Source: Streptomyces sp. APSN-46.1 (lineage in GTDB: Bacteria > Actinomycetota > Actinomycetes > Streptomycetales > Streptomycetaceae). From it: DNA of 64,000 nucleotides. A program made the position numbers and the translations under genes. The DNA lies in assembly GCF_022815725.1 (NCBI RefSeq), contig NZ_JALGRF010000012.1:124001-188000 (forward strand), given 5' to 3'. The number at the start of each line of letters is the position of its first letter. The first letter of the stretch is position 1. The notes below the pieces were generated by a model that searched no databases, was not told where the DNA came from, and saw nothing but the letters and a program-made list of their open reading frames with translations. Shown here piece by piece: positions 24,033 through 32,484 of this stretch.

Positions 24033-25553
24033 TCAGCCCACCACCCGGCCGATCAGGTACACGGCGGGAGCGGCGACGGCCAGCGGCAGCGCGACCCCGG
24101 CCGTCATGTGCACGAACTTGGACGGATAGTCGTACGCGGCCACGCGCAGCCCGATCAGCGCGCACACCCCGGCGACCAGGCCGAGCAGCGCACCGCCGCC
24201 CGCCCCGACGGTCAGCCCGCCGACGGCGATGCCCGCACCCGCGGCCGAGGCCAGCGAGACGCCGACGGAGGGCGCGGTGGGCAGCGGCAGCGCCCGAGCG
24301 AAGACGGCAGCGGCGACGGCGACACCGCCGATGGTGACGGCGTCGGACCCGGCGGCCAGGTAGCCCGCGCAGACGATGGCGAGGGCGGCGGCGGCCACCG
24401 AGGCCATCAGCCCGTACATCCGCTCGTCGGGGTCCGCGTGGCTGCGGAGCTGGAGCACCAGCGTGAGCAGCACCCAGGCGCCGAGGGTGCCGATGATCGC
24501 GCCGGGGCCGTACGTACGGTCCACCGCGAGCACGGCCGCGTCGGCGACCAGGGCTCCGAGGAAGGCGAGGGCGATGCCCTGGCGGGCCGGCCACATGCCG
24601 TTGAGGCGGAACCAGCCGGCCGCGGTGAGGCCTTGCAGGGCGATCAGCGGCAGGAGCAGGGCGTACTGCCCCAGGGCGGCGGCCACGGCAAGCAGGATCC
24701 CGAGCGCGGCGGTCAGCAGGGCCGACTGCGGACCGGGGTCGATGATCGGCGACCTGCCCTCGGCGCGGGCCTGGGCGGGATCGACGGCGCGCAGGGTGTT
24801 GCCCGCCAGGGTGGGCGGGGAGTACTCGGGCTCGGCGCCGGGCGCCAGGGGCTCCGCCGGGGCCACCGGCTCGACCGGGGCGGCGGCCTGGGGCGGGAGG
24901 TACGCCGTCTGCTCGGCGGCGGCCTCGCGCACGGGGGGCAGGTACGCCGTCTCGGCGACGGCCTCGCCCTGCGGCCACGCCCCGGCCTGCGACCACTCCG
25001 ACGGCGCGACCGGCTGCTGCGCGGCCTCCTCGCGGAACCAGCTGTCCGGCGCCACCGCCTGCGGCTGCTGCTGCGGCTGCTGCTGGACCGGCGGGAGGTA
25101 CGCCGTCTCGGCGACGGCCTCGCCCTGCGGCCACGCCCCGGCCTGGGACCACTCCGACGGCGCGACCGGCTGCTGCGGAGCCTGCGGGGCCTCCTCGCGG
25201 AACCAGCTGTCCGGCGCCACCGACTGCTGCGGCTGCTGCTGCGGCTGCGGCTGCTGGACCGGCGGCAGGTACGCCGTCTGCTCAGCGGCACCGGCAGCGG
25301 CACCGGCGCCCTGCGGCCACGGCGCGGCCTCGGGCCACTCGGGCTGTGCGGGCTGCTGCGGAACCGGGGGGGCCTCGTCGCGGAACCACCCCTCCGGGGC
25401 CACCGGCTGCCCCGGCACGCCGCCCAGCGGCGGGTGCACCGGCTGGTAGCTGGTGTCCCAGGTCTCCGACTGCCAGGTCTGGGTCCCGTACGGGTCCTGC
25501 GGGTGCTGCTGATGGTTCTGCTGCTGCTGGTTCTGCTCTTCGGGAGTACTCAT
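24033..25553 (-). CDS. Repeat-rich multi-pass membrane protein of unknown function
   Basis: This 506-residue protein has two parts. Residues 1-265 are disordered and Gln/Pro/Trp-rich, containing repeated modules with WFREEA, SEWSQAGAWPQGE and TAYLPPV. Residues 280-506 hold about seven to eight hydrophobic helices with no known transport signature. A 117-bp coding block is duplicated (24941-25057 and 25097-25222). The frame is closed by MSTPEEQNQQQQ at the start. The MoaD-like gene ends 11 nt before it, so they may be one operon. It may be a scaffold anchored by its membrane half; that is a guess. Confidence 0.75.
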   Translation of the reverse strand: MSTPEEQNQQQQNHQQHPQDPYGTQTWQSETWDTSYQPVHPPLGGVPGQPVAPEGWFRDEAPPVPQQPAQPEWPEAAPWPQGAGAAAGAAEQTAYLPPVQQPQPQQQPQQSVAPDSWFREEAPQAPQQPVAPSEWSQAGAWPQGEAVAETAYLPPVQQQPQQQPQAVAPDSWFREEAAQQPVAPSEWSQAGAWPQGEAVAETAYLPPVREAAAEQTAYLPPQAAAPVEPVAPAEPLAPGAEPEYSPPTLAGNTLRAVDPAQARAEGRSPIIDPGPQSALLTAALGILLAVAAALGQYALLLPLIALQGLTAAGWFRLNGMWPARQGIALAFLGALVADAAVLAVDRTYGPGAIIGTLGAWVLLTLVLQLRSHADPDERMYGLMASVAAAALAIVCAGYLAAGSDAVTIGGVAVAAAVFARALPLPTAPSVGVSLASAAGAGIAVGGLTVGAGGGALLGLVAGVCALIGLRVAAYDYPSKFVHMTAGVALPLAVAAPAVYLIGRVVG

Positions 25554-25563
25554 CGGGTTCCGC

Positions 25564-25818
25564 TCACCCGCCCGCGAACGGCGGGAGCACCTCGACGGTG
25601 CCCCCCTCGGTCAGCAGGACGGCATCGTGCGGGCGCTTGCCCACGGGCTCGTCGTTCACGAGGAAGGAGCAGCGCAGCAGGACCCGGGTCAGCTCCCCGG
25701 GGTGGCGTTCCCGCACGCCGTCGAGTGCCTCGGCCAGTGTCCGCGCCGAGTACGGCTCCTCCGCCGTCTTGGCCGCGGCCTTGGCCGCCGCCCAGTAGCG
25801 GATGGTTCCGGTTGCCAC
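25564..25818 (-). CDS. MoaD/ThiS-family sulfur-carrier protein
   Basis: This 84-residue ubiquitin-like protein ends in the diagnostic Gly-Gly (PPFAGG), which is adenylated and thiocarboxylated in MoaD and ThiS. The start GTG at 25818 gives MATGTIRYWAAAK and has AGGAG 6 nt upstream. The longer frame to 25860 or beyond has no SD. It is not next to molybdopterin or thiamine genes, so the acceptor pathway is open. It is divergent from glnR. Confidence 0.87.
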   Translation of the reverse strand: MATGTIRYWAAAKAAAKTAEEPYSARTLAEALDGVRERHPGELTRVLLRCSFLVNDEPVGKRPHDAVLLTEGGTVEVLPPFAGG

Positions 25819-26234
25819 TGCAGCTCCTATCGTCGGCTCTCTACCGTCGGCCTCCATCATGAACCCTCGGACCACCGACCCCGGTGTGCCTCCACGCGCC
25901 CCGTATGCGCCCCGGCTCCCCGGCCGGAGCATCGTCGAAGCCGCCGATCCGGTGAAAACGGGGCATAGCCTGGGGTTGGGGTTAAGGGTGTCGCGAACCA
26001 CAGAAGACAGATTGGGAGAAGCCTCGGCCCGGAAAGGGACGGTGGGCTATTCTGGCGGCGTAGAGGATCCGGGCAACGTAGCCCCCGGGTCCTTTTGTGC
26101 TTTCAGCACGTTGAACGGAACGAGAACAAACGAGAACAGTGGTGCCGATCCGGGCCTCAGGGCGCGGGGCCGGATGGGCGCCGTGTACGAAGCAGTGCCG
26201 CGAAAGTCCTCGACGGGACCGAGGAGGAACCGAC
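25819..26234. other. Intergenic region between the MoaD-like gene and glnR
   Basis: This stretch of about 0.4 kb carries the promoters of both divergent genes. I see no protein-coding frame led by an SD. The notable element is a perfect 10-bp tandem repeat AACGAGAACA at 26119-26128 and 26129-26138, on one face of the helix, suitable for a dimeric response regulator. A strong SD (GAGGAGGAAC, 26221-26230) leads the short ORF described next. Confidence 0.5.
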
Positions 26235-26291
26235 GTGATGGACCAGCGAGACGTGCAGAACCTCTCCACCGGGGCAGGTGGTCCGGCATGA
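26235..26291 (+). CDS. Short upstream ORF overlapping the glnR start
   Basis: Start codons GTG (26235) or ATG (26238) follow a near-perfect SD GAGGAGGAAC by 4 to 7 nt. The frame encodes MDQRDVQNLSTGAGGPA and ends at a TGA that overlaps the glnR ATG (ATGA). glnR itself has only a moderate SD (AGGTGG) inside this ORF. The layout suggests that ribosomes finishing the short ORF reinitiate on glnR. It could be a chance frame, hence the moderate confidence. Confidence 0.5.
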   Translation: MMDQRDVQNLSTGAGGPA

Positions 26292-27127
26292 GCTCTCTCC
26301 TGCTGCTGACCAACGCCCTGCAGCCGTCGACCGAGGTGCTGCCCGCCCTCGGCCTGCTGCTGCACAACGTACGCGTGGCCCCGGCCGAGGGTCCGGCCCT
26401 GGTGGACACCCCGGGCGCCGACGTGATCCTCGTCGACGGCCGCCGCGACCTCCCGCAGGTGCGGTCGCTGTGCCAGCTGCTGCGCTCCACCGGGCCCGGC
26501 TGTCCGCTGATCCTCGTGGTCACCGAGGGCGGCCTGGCGGCCGTCACCGCCGACTGGGGCATCGACGACGTCCTCCTCGACACCGCCGGCCCGGCCGAGG
26601 TCGAAGCGCGGCTGCGGCTGGCCACCGGCCGCCAGCAGCTGGGCTCCGACGACTCCCCGATGGAGATCCGCAACGGCGATCTGTCGGTCGACGAGGCGAC
26701 CTACTCGGCGAAGCTGAAGGGCCGGGTCCTCGACCTCACCTTCAAGGAGTTCGAGCTGCTCAAGTACCTCGCGCAGCACCCCGGCCGGGTCTTCACCCGC
26801 GCCCAGCTGCTCCAGGAGGTCTGGGGCTACGACTACTTCGGCGGCACCCGGACCGTGGACGTCCACGTACGGCGGCTGCGGGCGAAGCTCGGTCCCGAGC
26901 ACGAGTCGCTGATCGGCACGGTCCGTAACGTCGGCTACCGCTTCGTCACGCCGGAGAAGGTGGAGCGGGCCGCGGCGGAGGCGGCTGCCCAGGCGGCGCA
27001 GAAAGCGGCACAGCAGGCGGCCCAGCAGGCAGAGCAGCAGGTCGCCGCGCAGGCCGCGGCGGCCGTCACCCGGACGGACGAATCACCCGTGATCGTCCAG
27101 TCGGCAGGACGCCCTGCCCAGAGGTAG
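26288..27127 (+). CDS. glnR: GlnR, global nitrogen response regulator
   Basis: GlnR is an orphan OmpR/PhoB-type regulator that activates or represses nitrogen assimilation genes (glutamine synthetase, ammonium transport). The 279-residue protein has an atypical receiver (1-120) with the conserved D50 in VILVDGR but no full phosphorylation pocket. A winged-helix DNA-binding domain follows (about 135-230, ending GTVRNVGYRFV), and then an Ala/Gln-rich tail of about 45 residues. No kinase gene is adjacent, as expected. The ATG overlaps the stop of a short upstream ORF. Confidence 0.94.
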   Translation: MSSLLLLTNALQPSTEVLPALGLLLHNVRVAPAEGPALVDTPGADVILVDGRRDLPQVRSLCQLLRSTGPGCPLILVVTEGGLAAVTADWGIDDVLLDTAGPAEVEARLRLATGRQQLGSDDSPMEIRNGDLSVDEATYSAKLKGRVLDLTFKEFELLKYLAQHPGRVFTRAQLLQEVWGYDYFGGTRTVDVHVRRLRAKLGPEHESLIGTVRNVGYRFVTPEKVERAAAEAAAQAAQKAAQQAAQQAEQQVAAQAAAAVTRTDESPVIVQSAGRPAQR

Positions 27128-27151
27128 GTCACCCCGCGTAGACTTCCGCGC

Positions 27152-28174
27152 GTGGCCAAGGTGACGCGGGACGACGTGGCGCGACTTGCGGGTACCTCTA
27201 CCGCCGTCGTGAGCTACGTCATCAACAACGGACCCCGGCCGGTTGCCCCGGCCACGCGCGAGCGTGTCCTCGCCGCGATCAAGGAGCTGGGCTACCGCCC
27301 GGACCGGGTCGCGCAGGCGATGGCGTCGCGGCGCACCGACCTCATAGGCATGATCGTCCCGGACGCCCGCCAGCCGTTCTTCGCGGAGATGGCGCACGCG
27401 GTCGAGCAGGCCGCCGCCGAGCGCGGAAAGATGGTCCTGGTCGGGAACTCCGACTACCGGGACGAGCGCGAGGTCCACTACCTGCGGGCGTTCCTGGGGA
27501 TGCGGGTCTCGGGGCTGATCCTGGTCAGCCAGGGCATGAGCGAGCGCGCCGCGTCCGAGATCGAGGCGTGGGACGCACGGGTGGTGCTGCTGCACGAGCG
27601 CCCGGAGGCCATCGACGACGTCGCGGTCATCACGGACGACATCGGCGGCGCCCAGCTGGCGACCCGGCACCTGCTCGAACACGGTCACGAGTACGTCGCC
27701 TGCATCGGCGGCGTCGAGAACACCCCGTCGGTCGGCGACCCGGTGGCCGACCACGTCGAGGGCTGGCGCCGGGCCATGCGGGAGTCCGGCCGCTCGGTGG
27801 AGGGCCGGCTCTTCGAGGCCCCGTACAACCGCTACGACGCGTACCAGGTGGCCCTGGACGTCCTGTCCGGACCGAACCGTCCCCCGGCGATCTTCTGCGC
27901 CACGGACGACCAGGCCATCGGCGTCCTGCGGGCGGCGCGGGAGCTGCGGATCGACGTGCCGGGGGAACTGGCCGTCGCGGGCTTCGACGACGTCAAGGAG
28001 GCGGCGCTGACGGACCCGCCGCTGACCACCATCGCCTCGGACCGCCCGGCGATGGCGCGGGCCGCGGTGGATCTGGTGCTGGACGACGGCCTGCGGGTGG
28101 CCGGCTCCCGCCGGGAACGTCTGAAGCAGTTCCCGTCGGCCCTGGTGATCCGCCGCTCCTGCGGTTGCCGTTAG
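27152..28174 (+). CDS. LacI-family transcriptional regulator
   Basis: This 340-residue repressor has an N-terminal HTH (TRDDVARLAGTSTAVVSYVIN, about 5-25), a hinge (GYRPDRVAQAMASRRT) and a periplasmic-binding-protein-like sensor domain. The C-terminus RSCGC is typical of the actinobacterial subgroup. The effector is probably a sugar or a related small molecule; none can be named. The GTG start lies 7 nt after TAGACT (27139-27144), so this may be a leaderless gene. It lies 24 nt after glnR on the same strand. Confidence 0.9.
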   Translation: MAKVTRDDVARLAGTSTAVVSYVINNGPRPVAPATRERVLAAIKELGYRPDRVAQAMASRRTDLIGMIVPDARQPFFAEMAHAVEQAAAERGKMVLVGNSDYRDEREVHYLRAFLGMRVSGLILVSQGMSERAASEIEAWDARVVLLHERPEAIDDVAVITDDIGGAQLATRHLLEHGHEYVACIGGVENTPSVGDPVADHVEGWRRAMRESGRSVEGRLFEAPYNRYDAYQVALDVLSGPNRPPAIFCATDDQAIGVLRAARELRIDVPGELAVAGFDDVKEAALTDPPLTTIASDRPAMARAAVDLVLDDGLRVAGSRRERLKQFPSALVIRRSCGCR

Positions 28175-28181
28175 CGTCTCT

Positions 28182-28219
28182 GATCAGCTTAGTGATCCTG
28201 TGCCAGACAGAGCGTCTGG
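28182..28219. repeat. Hairpins at the 3' end of the large TnpB gene
   Basis: Two stems sit side by side: GATCA-6 nt-TGATC (28182-28197) and CCAGAC-5 nt-GTCTGG (28203-28219). They are within the last codons of the TnpB-like gene, 8 nt after the lacI stop. Terminal hairpins like these mark the right end of IS200/IS605-type elements and the guide-RNA region. They might equally serve as the lacI terminator. Confidence 0.5.
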
Positions 28220-30166
28220 TTCGGGGACGTGTTCCCACCGTGGTGGGGTGGCGTGGGCGTGGTGGTGGAATCCCGCGCCCACTGCCGCCCCTCGCGGCTG
28301 ATGCCGGGTGGTGGGTGTGCTGATCGTCGGCACGTCCTGGTGCCGGTGGGCTGCGCGGGGCAGCCGCTTCCGGTCCGTGTGAGCGTGTCCCTCCGGACGC
28401 TTGCCAGCAGGGCCGCAAGGCCGTGCTGGGGAGGGTGCCCTGCGTCGCCTGGGCGCGGGGCGTGCTGTCTGCCGCCGCGTCGTACCGGTCTTGGACCGGT
28501 CGGCGCGGCTGATCTTCGGCGGGGTGGGTGTGATGACCGCGCCCGCTTCGAGTCGGTCCACGACGGTGCGGATGGCCATCGCGCCGGTGGTGCGGTCGCA
28601 GGCGGTCTTGGTCTGGTGGGCGAGTCCGCGCGCTGCGATGCGCTGCCAGGCACCCTGGTCGCGGTCGCCCTGCCAGCCGCAGCCGGGATTCGGGCAGGTG
28701 GCCCATTTCCAGCCGGGGACGGTGGGCCGGTCGGGGGCCTTGCGGTGCCGCAGCGGGGTCAGGCATTCCGGGCAGTGCCTGGAGGTGTTCCTGGCGGGGA
28801 CGGCGACCACGGCGATGCCGGTCTCGGAGGCGAGGTGCCGCATGTGCTCGACGATCTGCCCGCGTACCTGCTGGGAGAGACGGGTGTTCATGGTGCGGCC
28901 CATGCCACGGGCTTCCATGGAGCGAAGGTCCTCGACGTAGATGACGCTCGCCCCGGCCGCGATGGCCTGATCCAGCGCCCACCTCGCGGCGGCCCACGCC
29001 AGGGCGTCATTCAGGTTCGACCGGCGCGCGGACACGTACGCGATCTCATCGCTCAGAACAGTGTGCTTGGCGGCCAGGGCGTGCTGTTCGTCCCCGGCCG
29101 TCAGCCGCTGGTAGTGGCCGGCCTTGGCATGCAAGAACTCGGACAGGCGGCGCAGCCGGTGCTGCTTGGCGAGGACTCCGGCCGTCCGGAACATGCCCCC
29201 GGCCCCGAGGGCGGTGATCCGCCCGTCGTCGTGCAGCCGGGCCGCGCCCGCGCTGAGCAGGGTGTTCAGGCCCCAGTCCACACCCAACGCGACCCTGTGC
29301 CCGGTGCGGGCCGCCTTCGGCACCGGGTGCGTGTAGGCGAGGTCGGCGCGGACGCGGCCCTGGTGCGGGCGCAAGGTGGGCAGGTGCAGCACCGCGCCCG
29401 CCGGGACCGTCAGCGGCAGGGTGAGCGGGCAGGCCACCCACGACCAGTCGCGATAGGACTGCGGGTCCGGGCGGGTGGGCAGCTGCAAGCGCAACAGCGC
29501 ACGACCCGGCTCGGTCTCGTGACGTTCGTTGGTCGCCTGCTGCCCGTCACACGCCGACAGCAACAGCAACCGAGCCGTCCTGGGCGCGCCCTCCACCTCG
29601 AACACATCGACCGGCAGCCGCCCGTGCTTCTTGGCGAATGCGGCGATCTGCCGGGTGCGGGAGGTGATGACGCTGGACGGCAGATGCTCTCCGTCCGACA
29701 CCGCCGCGCGGACCGCATCCCACTCCTGCGGCGTGCGCTTGCCGGGGTCGGCGGGCCAGGCCGCGAGCAGTCCGGCGGTCAGGTCGGCCCGCCAGTGCGC
29801 CGAGCGCAGCAAACGTCCGGCCTGCTCCTGCGCCATGCGAACGATCCGGTCATTGACCCGAACACCTTCGGGCGGCGCGGCGGTCCAGCCCAGACGCCGC
29901 AAAGCCATCCACGCGTTCGACGGCAGCTTCCGCCCGCCCGCGTCCACCCCGGAGGCCAGCAACTCCACGTCGGCGGCGTTCCAGTGGTCGGCCAGCAGCT
30001 CGGTGACCATGGCGGCCACCAGACCGGCCGCCCAGCCGACCCGCTCCGCCAGCACGGAGCCGGACATGAGCTCGCCGGTCTGCTCATCCACACCCGTCCG
30101 CAGCAGGCCACGGGCACAAGCGGTCCGGGCGGTCTGGCCCGCGGCGAGCGCCACCTTCCGACTCAA
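28184..30166 (-). CDS. Large TnpB-like RNA-guided nuclease / transposon protein
   Basis: This 660-residue protein carries a RuvC-type catalytic core: D297 in GVDWGLN, E412 in IYVEDLRS and D503 in the GDRDQGAW segment. A four-cysteine zinc finger (C465, C468, C491, C496) lies between the last two. Family members are RNA-guided DNA nucleases carried by IS605/IS607-type elements. The N-terminal 290 residues are longer than in typical TnpB (about 400 in total). Residues 545-660 are low-complexity Arg/Pro/His and may overlap an omega-RNA rather than fold. The TTG start has the SD GGGAGGTGG. No TnpA transposase is next to it. It sits between lacI and the htrA-like gene. Confidence 0.85.
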   Translation of the reverse strand: MSRKVALAAGQTARTACARGLLRTGVDEQTGELMSGSVLAERVGWAAGLVAAMVTELLADHWNAADVELLASGVDAGGRKLPSNAWMALRRLGWTAAPPEGVRVNDRIVRMAQEQAGRLLRSAHWRADLTAGLLAAWPADPGKRTPQEWDAVRAAVSDGEHLPSSVITSRTRQIAAFAKKHGRLPVDVFEVEGAPRTARLLLLSACDGQQATNERHETEPGRALLRLQLPTRPDPQSYRDWSWVACPLTLPLTVPAGAVLHLPTLRPHQGRVRADLAYTHPVPKAARTGHRVALGVDWGLNTLLSAGAARLHDDGRITALGAGGMFRTAGVLAKQHRLRRLSEFLHAKAGHYQRLTAGDEQHALAAKHTVLSDEIAYVSARRSNLNDALAWAAARWALDQAIAAGASVIYVEDLRSMEARGMGRTMNTRLSQQVRGQIVEHMRHLASETGIAVVAVPARNTSRHCPECLTPLRHRKAPDRPTVPGWKWATCPNPGCGWQGDRDQGAWQRIAARGLAHQTKTACDRTTGAMAIRTVVDRLEAGAVITPTPPKISRADRSKTGTTRRQTARPAPRRRRAPSPARPCGPAGKRPEGHAHTDRKRLPRAAHRHQDVPTISTPTTRHQPRGAAVGAGFHHHAHATPPRWEHVPEPDALSGTGSLS

Positions 30167-30572
30167 CCCCCACCTCCCCTGCCACCGGTGCTGTCATCCG
30201 ATCAACGACACCTCGCGCGAAAGGTCACCCATTCGACCCACGAACCCACATCCGGCACCCCGCACCGGACGAACACCACCGCGAGAACACCACACGATCA
30301 CCACGGATCCCTAAGGAACCACGTGAGCCTCCGGCGGTCGGCTGGTCGGCGGTCGGCGGTCGGCGGGCGATCCGGGCCCGCGGCCCCCTGCGCCGGCTGC
30401 CGTTGGCCATTTCCCGCGGCCCGGCCTCCTGGGGCTCCGCCCCAGACCCCACGCCTCAAACGCCGGCGGGGCTGGATTTGCCGTGCGGCCTTATATCCGG
30501 CATACGCGGTTCTGTCGGGCTTCTCAGGTCAGACTCAGGAAGCTCTCATGATGCGCGGACAGAGTCGTGTCC
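30167..30572. other. Intergenic region between the TnpB-like gene and the protease gene
   Basis: About 400 nt hold the upstream side of the TnpB element, a short run of GGTCGGC direct repeats (about 30336-30370), the dispersed repeat copy 2, and the protease promoter region. No SD-led reading frame is apparent. The outer boundary of the mobile element cannot be fixed by eye. Confidence 0.5.
30418..30478. repeat. Dispersed Streptomyces intergenic repeat, copy 2
   Basis: This contains GGGGC-TCC-GCCCC and the core CGCCTCAAACGCCGGCG, in the same orientation as copy 1. The CCCGGG stem of copy 1 is mostly missing. Confidence 0.75.
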
Positions 30573-31697
30573 ATGACCGAGAGCTTCCGCCGCGAAGGCG
30601 AGTACCCGCAGGAGAACTCCCCGGCTCAGCGCGCGTTCGGCGAGGGCTGGCAGGACGCCGCGTACCCCGCGCCGCCCGCGTACGCCCCGGCCCCCGGATG
30701 GCACGAAGCACACCAGCCGCCGGTGATCGAGGGCGAGACCGCCCCGGCGGCCCCCCGCGCCAAGCGCCCCGTCGGCCTGCTCGTGGCCGTGGCCCTCGCC
30801 GCCGCCCTCGTCGGCGGCGGCACCTCCGCCGCCGTGGAGCAGTTCCTCGGCGACAAGGCCTCCGGCGGCAACGGCGTCAGCGGTACGAACGTCTCGCAGT
30901 CCAACACCGGCACCGGCACCGGCACCGTCTCGGGCGTGGCCGAGCAGGTCAGCCCCTCCGTGGTCCGCATCGACACCCGCACCGGCTCCGGCCAGGGCAC
31001 CGGTTCCGGTGTCGTCGTCACCGCCGACGGCGAGATCGTCACCAACAACCACGTCGTCAGCGGCGCGAGCCAGATCCAGGTGACGATGAGCGACGGCAAG
31101 AAGTACGCCGCCAAGCTCGTCGGCGCCGACCCCGACAAGGACCTCGCGCTCATCAAGCTCCAGGGCGCCACTGGCCTGAGGCCCGCCAAGCTCGGCAACT
31201 CCGACGGCCTCAAGGTCGGCGAACAGGTCGTGGCCATCGGCTCCCCCGACCGCCTCACCGGCACGGTGACCAGCGGCATCGTCTCCGCGCTGAACCGCGA
31301 GGTGAACGTACCGAAGTCCGAGCAGCGCTCCCCGCAGAACCGGCAGGGCGCCGACGGCGGCTGGCCCTTCTCCTACGACGGCCGCCAGTTCAACGGGAAC
31401 ACCGGCTCGAACACCACCTCGTACAAGGCCATCCAGACGGACGCCTCCCTCAACCCCGGCAACTCCGGCGGCGCCCTCGTCAACATGAACGGCGAGATCG
31501 TCGGAATGCCCTCCGCGATCTACTCCCCCGGCGGCGACAGCTCCACCGCCGGCAGCGTGGGCCTCGGCTTCGCCATCCCGGTGAACACCATCAAGGCCGA
31601 CCTGGACTCCCTCCGCAAGGGCGGCCCCGGGAACAGCACCGGGAACGGCAACGGCAACGGCAGCGACGGCGGCAACGGCTTCGGGACCTCCTACTAG
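30573..31697 (+). CDS. Membrane-anchored trypsin-like (HtrA/DegP-type) serine protease
   Basis: This 374-residue protein has a Pro-rich cytoplasmic N-terminus (1-65), one transmembrane helix (about 67-87), a Gly/Thr linker, and a trypsin-like domain from about 115. The catalytic triad is H160 (NNHVV), D190 (KDLALIK) and S298 (PGNSGGAL). The C-terminus is a Gly/Asn repeat with no PDZ domain, unlike DegP. It probably acts in extracytoplasmic protein quality control. A GTG 6 nt upstream is in frame. It precedes a response regulator and histidine kinase, which may control it. Confidence 0.92.
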   Translation: MTESFRREGEYPQENSPAQRAFGEGWQDAAYPAPPAYAPAPGWHEAHQPPVIEGETAPAAPRAKRPVGLLVAVALAAALVGGGTSAAVEQFLGDKASGGNGVSGTNVSQSNTGTGTGTVSGVAEQVSPSVVRIDTRTGSGQGTGSGVVVTADGEIVTNNHVVSGASQIQVTMSDGKKYAAKLVGADPDKDLALIKLQGATGLRPAKLGNSDGLKVGEQVVAIGSPDRLTGTVTSGIVSALNREVNVPKSEQRSPQNRQGADGGWPFSYDGRQFNGNTGSNTTSYKAIQTDASLNPGNSGGALVNMNGEIVGMPSAIYSPGGDSSTAGSVGLGFAIPVNTIKADLDSLRKGGPGNSTGNGNGNGSDGGNGFGTSY

Positions 31698-31749
31698 GGG
31701 GCGCATGCGAGCCTGGTAGCACCGACACCACCGACCCCTGGGGACCGAG

Positions 31750-32484
31750 ATGACCGCCGAAGGCGACCCGCAGCGCATCCTCGTCGTCGACGACGAACCG
31801 GCCGTCCGTGAGGCCCTGCGCCGCAGCCTCGCCTTCGAGGGGTACGGGGCGCAGACCGCCGTCGACGGCCTCGACGCCCTCGACAAGGCGGCCTCGTACG
31901 CCCCGGACCTGATCGTCCTGGACATCCAGATGCCCCGGATGGACGGTCTGACGGCGGCCCGCCGGCTGCGCGCCGCCGGCAGTGTCACCCCGATCCTGAT
32001 GCTCACCGCCCGCGACACCGTCGGCGACCGCGTCACCGGCCTCGACGCGGGCGCCGACGACTACCTCGTGAAGCCCTTCGAGCTGGACGAGCTGTTCGCC
32101 CGCGTCCGCGCCCTGCTGCGACGCAGCTCGTACGCCGCCCGGGCGGCCGCCGACGGCGCCACCGCCGAGGACACGCTGGCCTTCGGCGACCTGCGGATGG
32201 ACCTCGCCACCCGCGAGGTCACCCGGGCCGGGCGCCCGGTGGAGCTGACCCGTACCGAGTTCACGCTGCTGGAGATGTTCCTGGCGCACCCCCGGCAGGT
32301 CCTGACCCGCGAGCAGATCCTCAAGACCGTCTGGGGCTTCGACTTCGAGCCCAGTTCCAACTCCCTGGACGTGTACGTGATGTACCTGCGCCGCAAGACC
32401 GAGGCCGGCGGCGAGTCCCGCCTCGTCCACACCGTGCGCGGGGTGGGCTACGTACTGCGCGCGGGCGAGAGCGGGCCCGAGTGA
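31750..32484 (+). CDS. OmpR-family response regulator
   Basis: This 244-residue regulator has a receiver domain (8-122; acidic pocket DDE at 14-16, phospho-acceptor D58 in VLDIQMP, K107-like residue in LVKPFE) and a winged-helix output domain (about 140-235, ending TVRGVGYVLR). Its stop codon overlaps the kinase start (GTGA), so the pair is translationally coupled. It lies 52 nt after the protease gene. Confidence 0.95.
   Translation: MTAEGDPQRILVVDDEPAVREALRRSLAFEGYGAQTAVDGLDALDKAASYAPDLIVLDIQMPRMDGLTAARRLRAAGSVTPILMLTARDTVGDRVTGLDAGADDYLVKPFELDELFARVRALLRRSSYAARAAADGATAEDTLAFGDLRMDLATREVTRAGRPVELTRTEFTLLEMFLAHPRQVLTREQILKTVWGFDFEPSSNSLDVYVMYLRRKTEAGGESRLVHTVRGVGYVLRAGESGPE

Noticed and set aside
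28229..31753. A 1174-codon plus-strand open frame
   Set aside because: It lies antisense to the TnpB-like gene and then out of frame over the protease gene. The product is Gly/Arg/Pro-rich with no domain, as expected for shadow frames in high-GC DNA.
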